Source of the DNA: Stieleria tagensis
GTDB taxonomy: Bacteria > Planctomycetota > Planctomycetia > Pirellulales > Pirellulaceae
Direction: 5' to 3'
Length of the DNA: 41,752 nucleotides
Assembly: GCF_024129865.1 (NCBI RefSeq)
Contig: NZ_JAMYFE010000110.1
Location: 1-41,752, forward strand
Part shown: positions 41,307 to 41,752 of the stretch, one piece after another
How positions within the stretch are numbered: position 1 is the stretch's first letter
How the letters are laid out: the number at the start of each line of letters is the position of its first letter
Translations under genes and position numbers: made by a program
The notes under the pieces: model-generated
Told to the model about the DNA's origin: nothing
Seen by the model: the letters and a program-made list of their open reading frames with translations, nothing else
Database searches by the model: none

Positions 41307-41752
41307 AGTTGTTCTCGTCCCTTTAATCGCTTGATGCGAGCTGCGTTGTTCGTTTTCCAGCAGCTGTCTCACCGACTGGGGAACATCTGTGTGCCCCTTT
41401 CTTGTCATCTGCGAGTCATGCTGTTCTGATTGCGAGGATTATTCGGACGTTTCGTCCGCGATGTCCTCGGGTCCCCAGGCCGGTTCGGAGGTGAACCCTG
41501 CGAAAACATAGGACGCAAAACTGCAACGCATTGGCCGAAGCAATGATTTTCTTTTGCGGCAAGTACTCGTCGGCCCTTGAGACGCACGACTCCGCTGCAC
41601 ACGTTTGGGAGTGGCGCGTTTCATCCCAACCCGACCGGTGAGTTTTGAAGTTGCGCTGTTATGGCAACCCGACGCGTGAGTTTTGAAGTTGCGCTTTTAC
41701 GGTAACCCGACGCGTCAGCGAGGGATTTAGTGTGTTAGCGGGATCCCTCGCT
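41307..41752. other. upstream region of cpaF with repeat array at its end
   Basis: About 445 bp to the window edge without a supported gene. Short frames here have no family match. The last 125 bp are the tandem 38-bp repeats described separately. The cpaF promoter should lie in the first part. Confidence 0.4.
41628..41752. repeat. tandem 38-bp repeat followed by hairpin
   Basis: Two 38-bp units (41628-41665 and 41666-41703) share AACCCGAC, then a GTGAGTTTTGAAGTTGCGCT core, differing at about five positions. A third copy of the unit's start, from 41704, leads into AGCGAGGGAT (41717-41726), which pairs perfectly with ATCCCTCGCT (41743-41752). It looks like an intergenic repeat family of the host genome; the window ends inside it. 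Confidence 0.75.

Overview
The window looks like a chromosomal segment of a planctomycete, probably Pirellulaceae (Rhodopirellula-like). This is inferred from style and not from a search: ordinary chromosomal genes at the right end (argH, a very large secreted protein, a Tad/Flp pilus block), DUF1573-type secreted proteins, many GTG/TTG or weak-SD starts, and a 38-bp intergenic repeat ending in a hairpin at the right edge.

Layout. (1) 1-8,025 is insertion-sequence rich. It holds an IS256-type transposase fragment cut by an IS3-family element (134-1831), three secreted hypothetical proteins, and an old IS66-type remnant cut by a complete IS66-family element (5278-8025, exact 19-bp terminal repeats). 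(2) 7,987-10,258 is a four-gene membrane/lipoprotein operon whose last gene was severed by the IS66 element. (3) 10,479-20,800 is a mobilisable-element backbone: an HTH regulator with two near-identical palindromic operators, an N-terminally truncated relaxase, a serine recombinase, an orphan N6-adenine methylase without motif IV, RadC, and a group of small accessory genes with inverted-repeat leaders. (4) 21,196-30,378 is a defence-like block: a DUF1016/YhcG nuclease; a three-gene operon of a dual-GHKL-ATPase histidine kinase, a receiver protein with an unrecognised C-terminal domain, and a C5-cytosine methyltransferase; a TIR-like protein; and a HEPN-type protein with an RX4H motif. (5) 31,381-33,362 is the integration module: a small AlpA/Xis-like HTH protein, a tyrosine recombinase with an extra HTH inserted in its catalytic domain, and the tRNA-Arg(TCG) gene that is the likely attachment site. 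(6) 33,480-41,752 is the core chromosome: argH, a 942-residue secreted protein and cpaF-tadB-tadC.

How it fits together. The integrase gene abuts the 3' end of the tRNA gene, so everything to its left is read as one island, with its far attachment site not seen in this window. Inside it, transfer and maintenance genes sit next to several candidate anti-phage genes. The most interesting candidate system is 22,671-27,017. One polypeptide carries an N-terminal Hsp90/MutL/MORC-like ATPase and a C-terminal histidine-kinase core, and its gene is tightly linked to a receiver-domain protein and a DNA cytosine methyltransferase. That suggests a modification-linked signalling or restriction system that I do not recognise as a named one.
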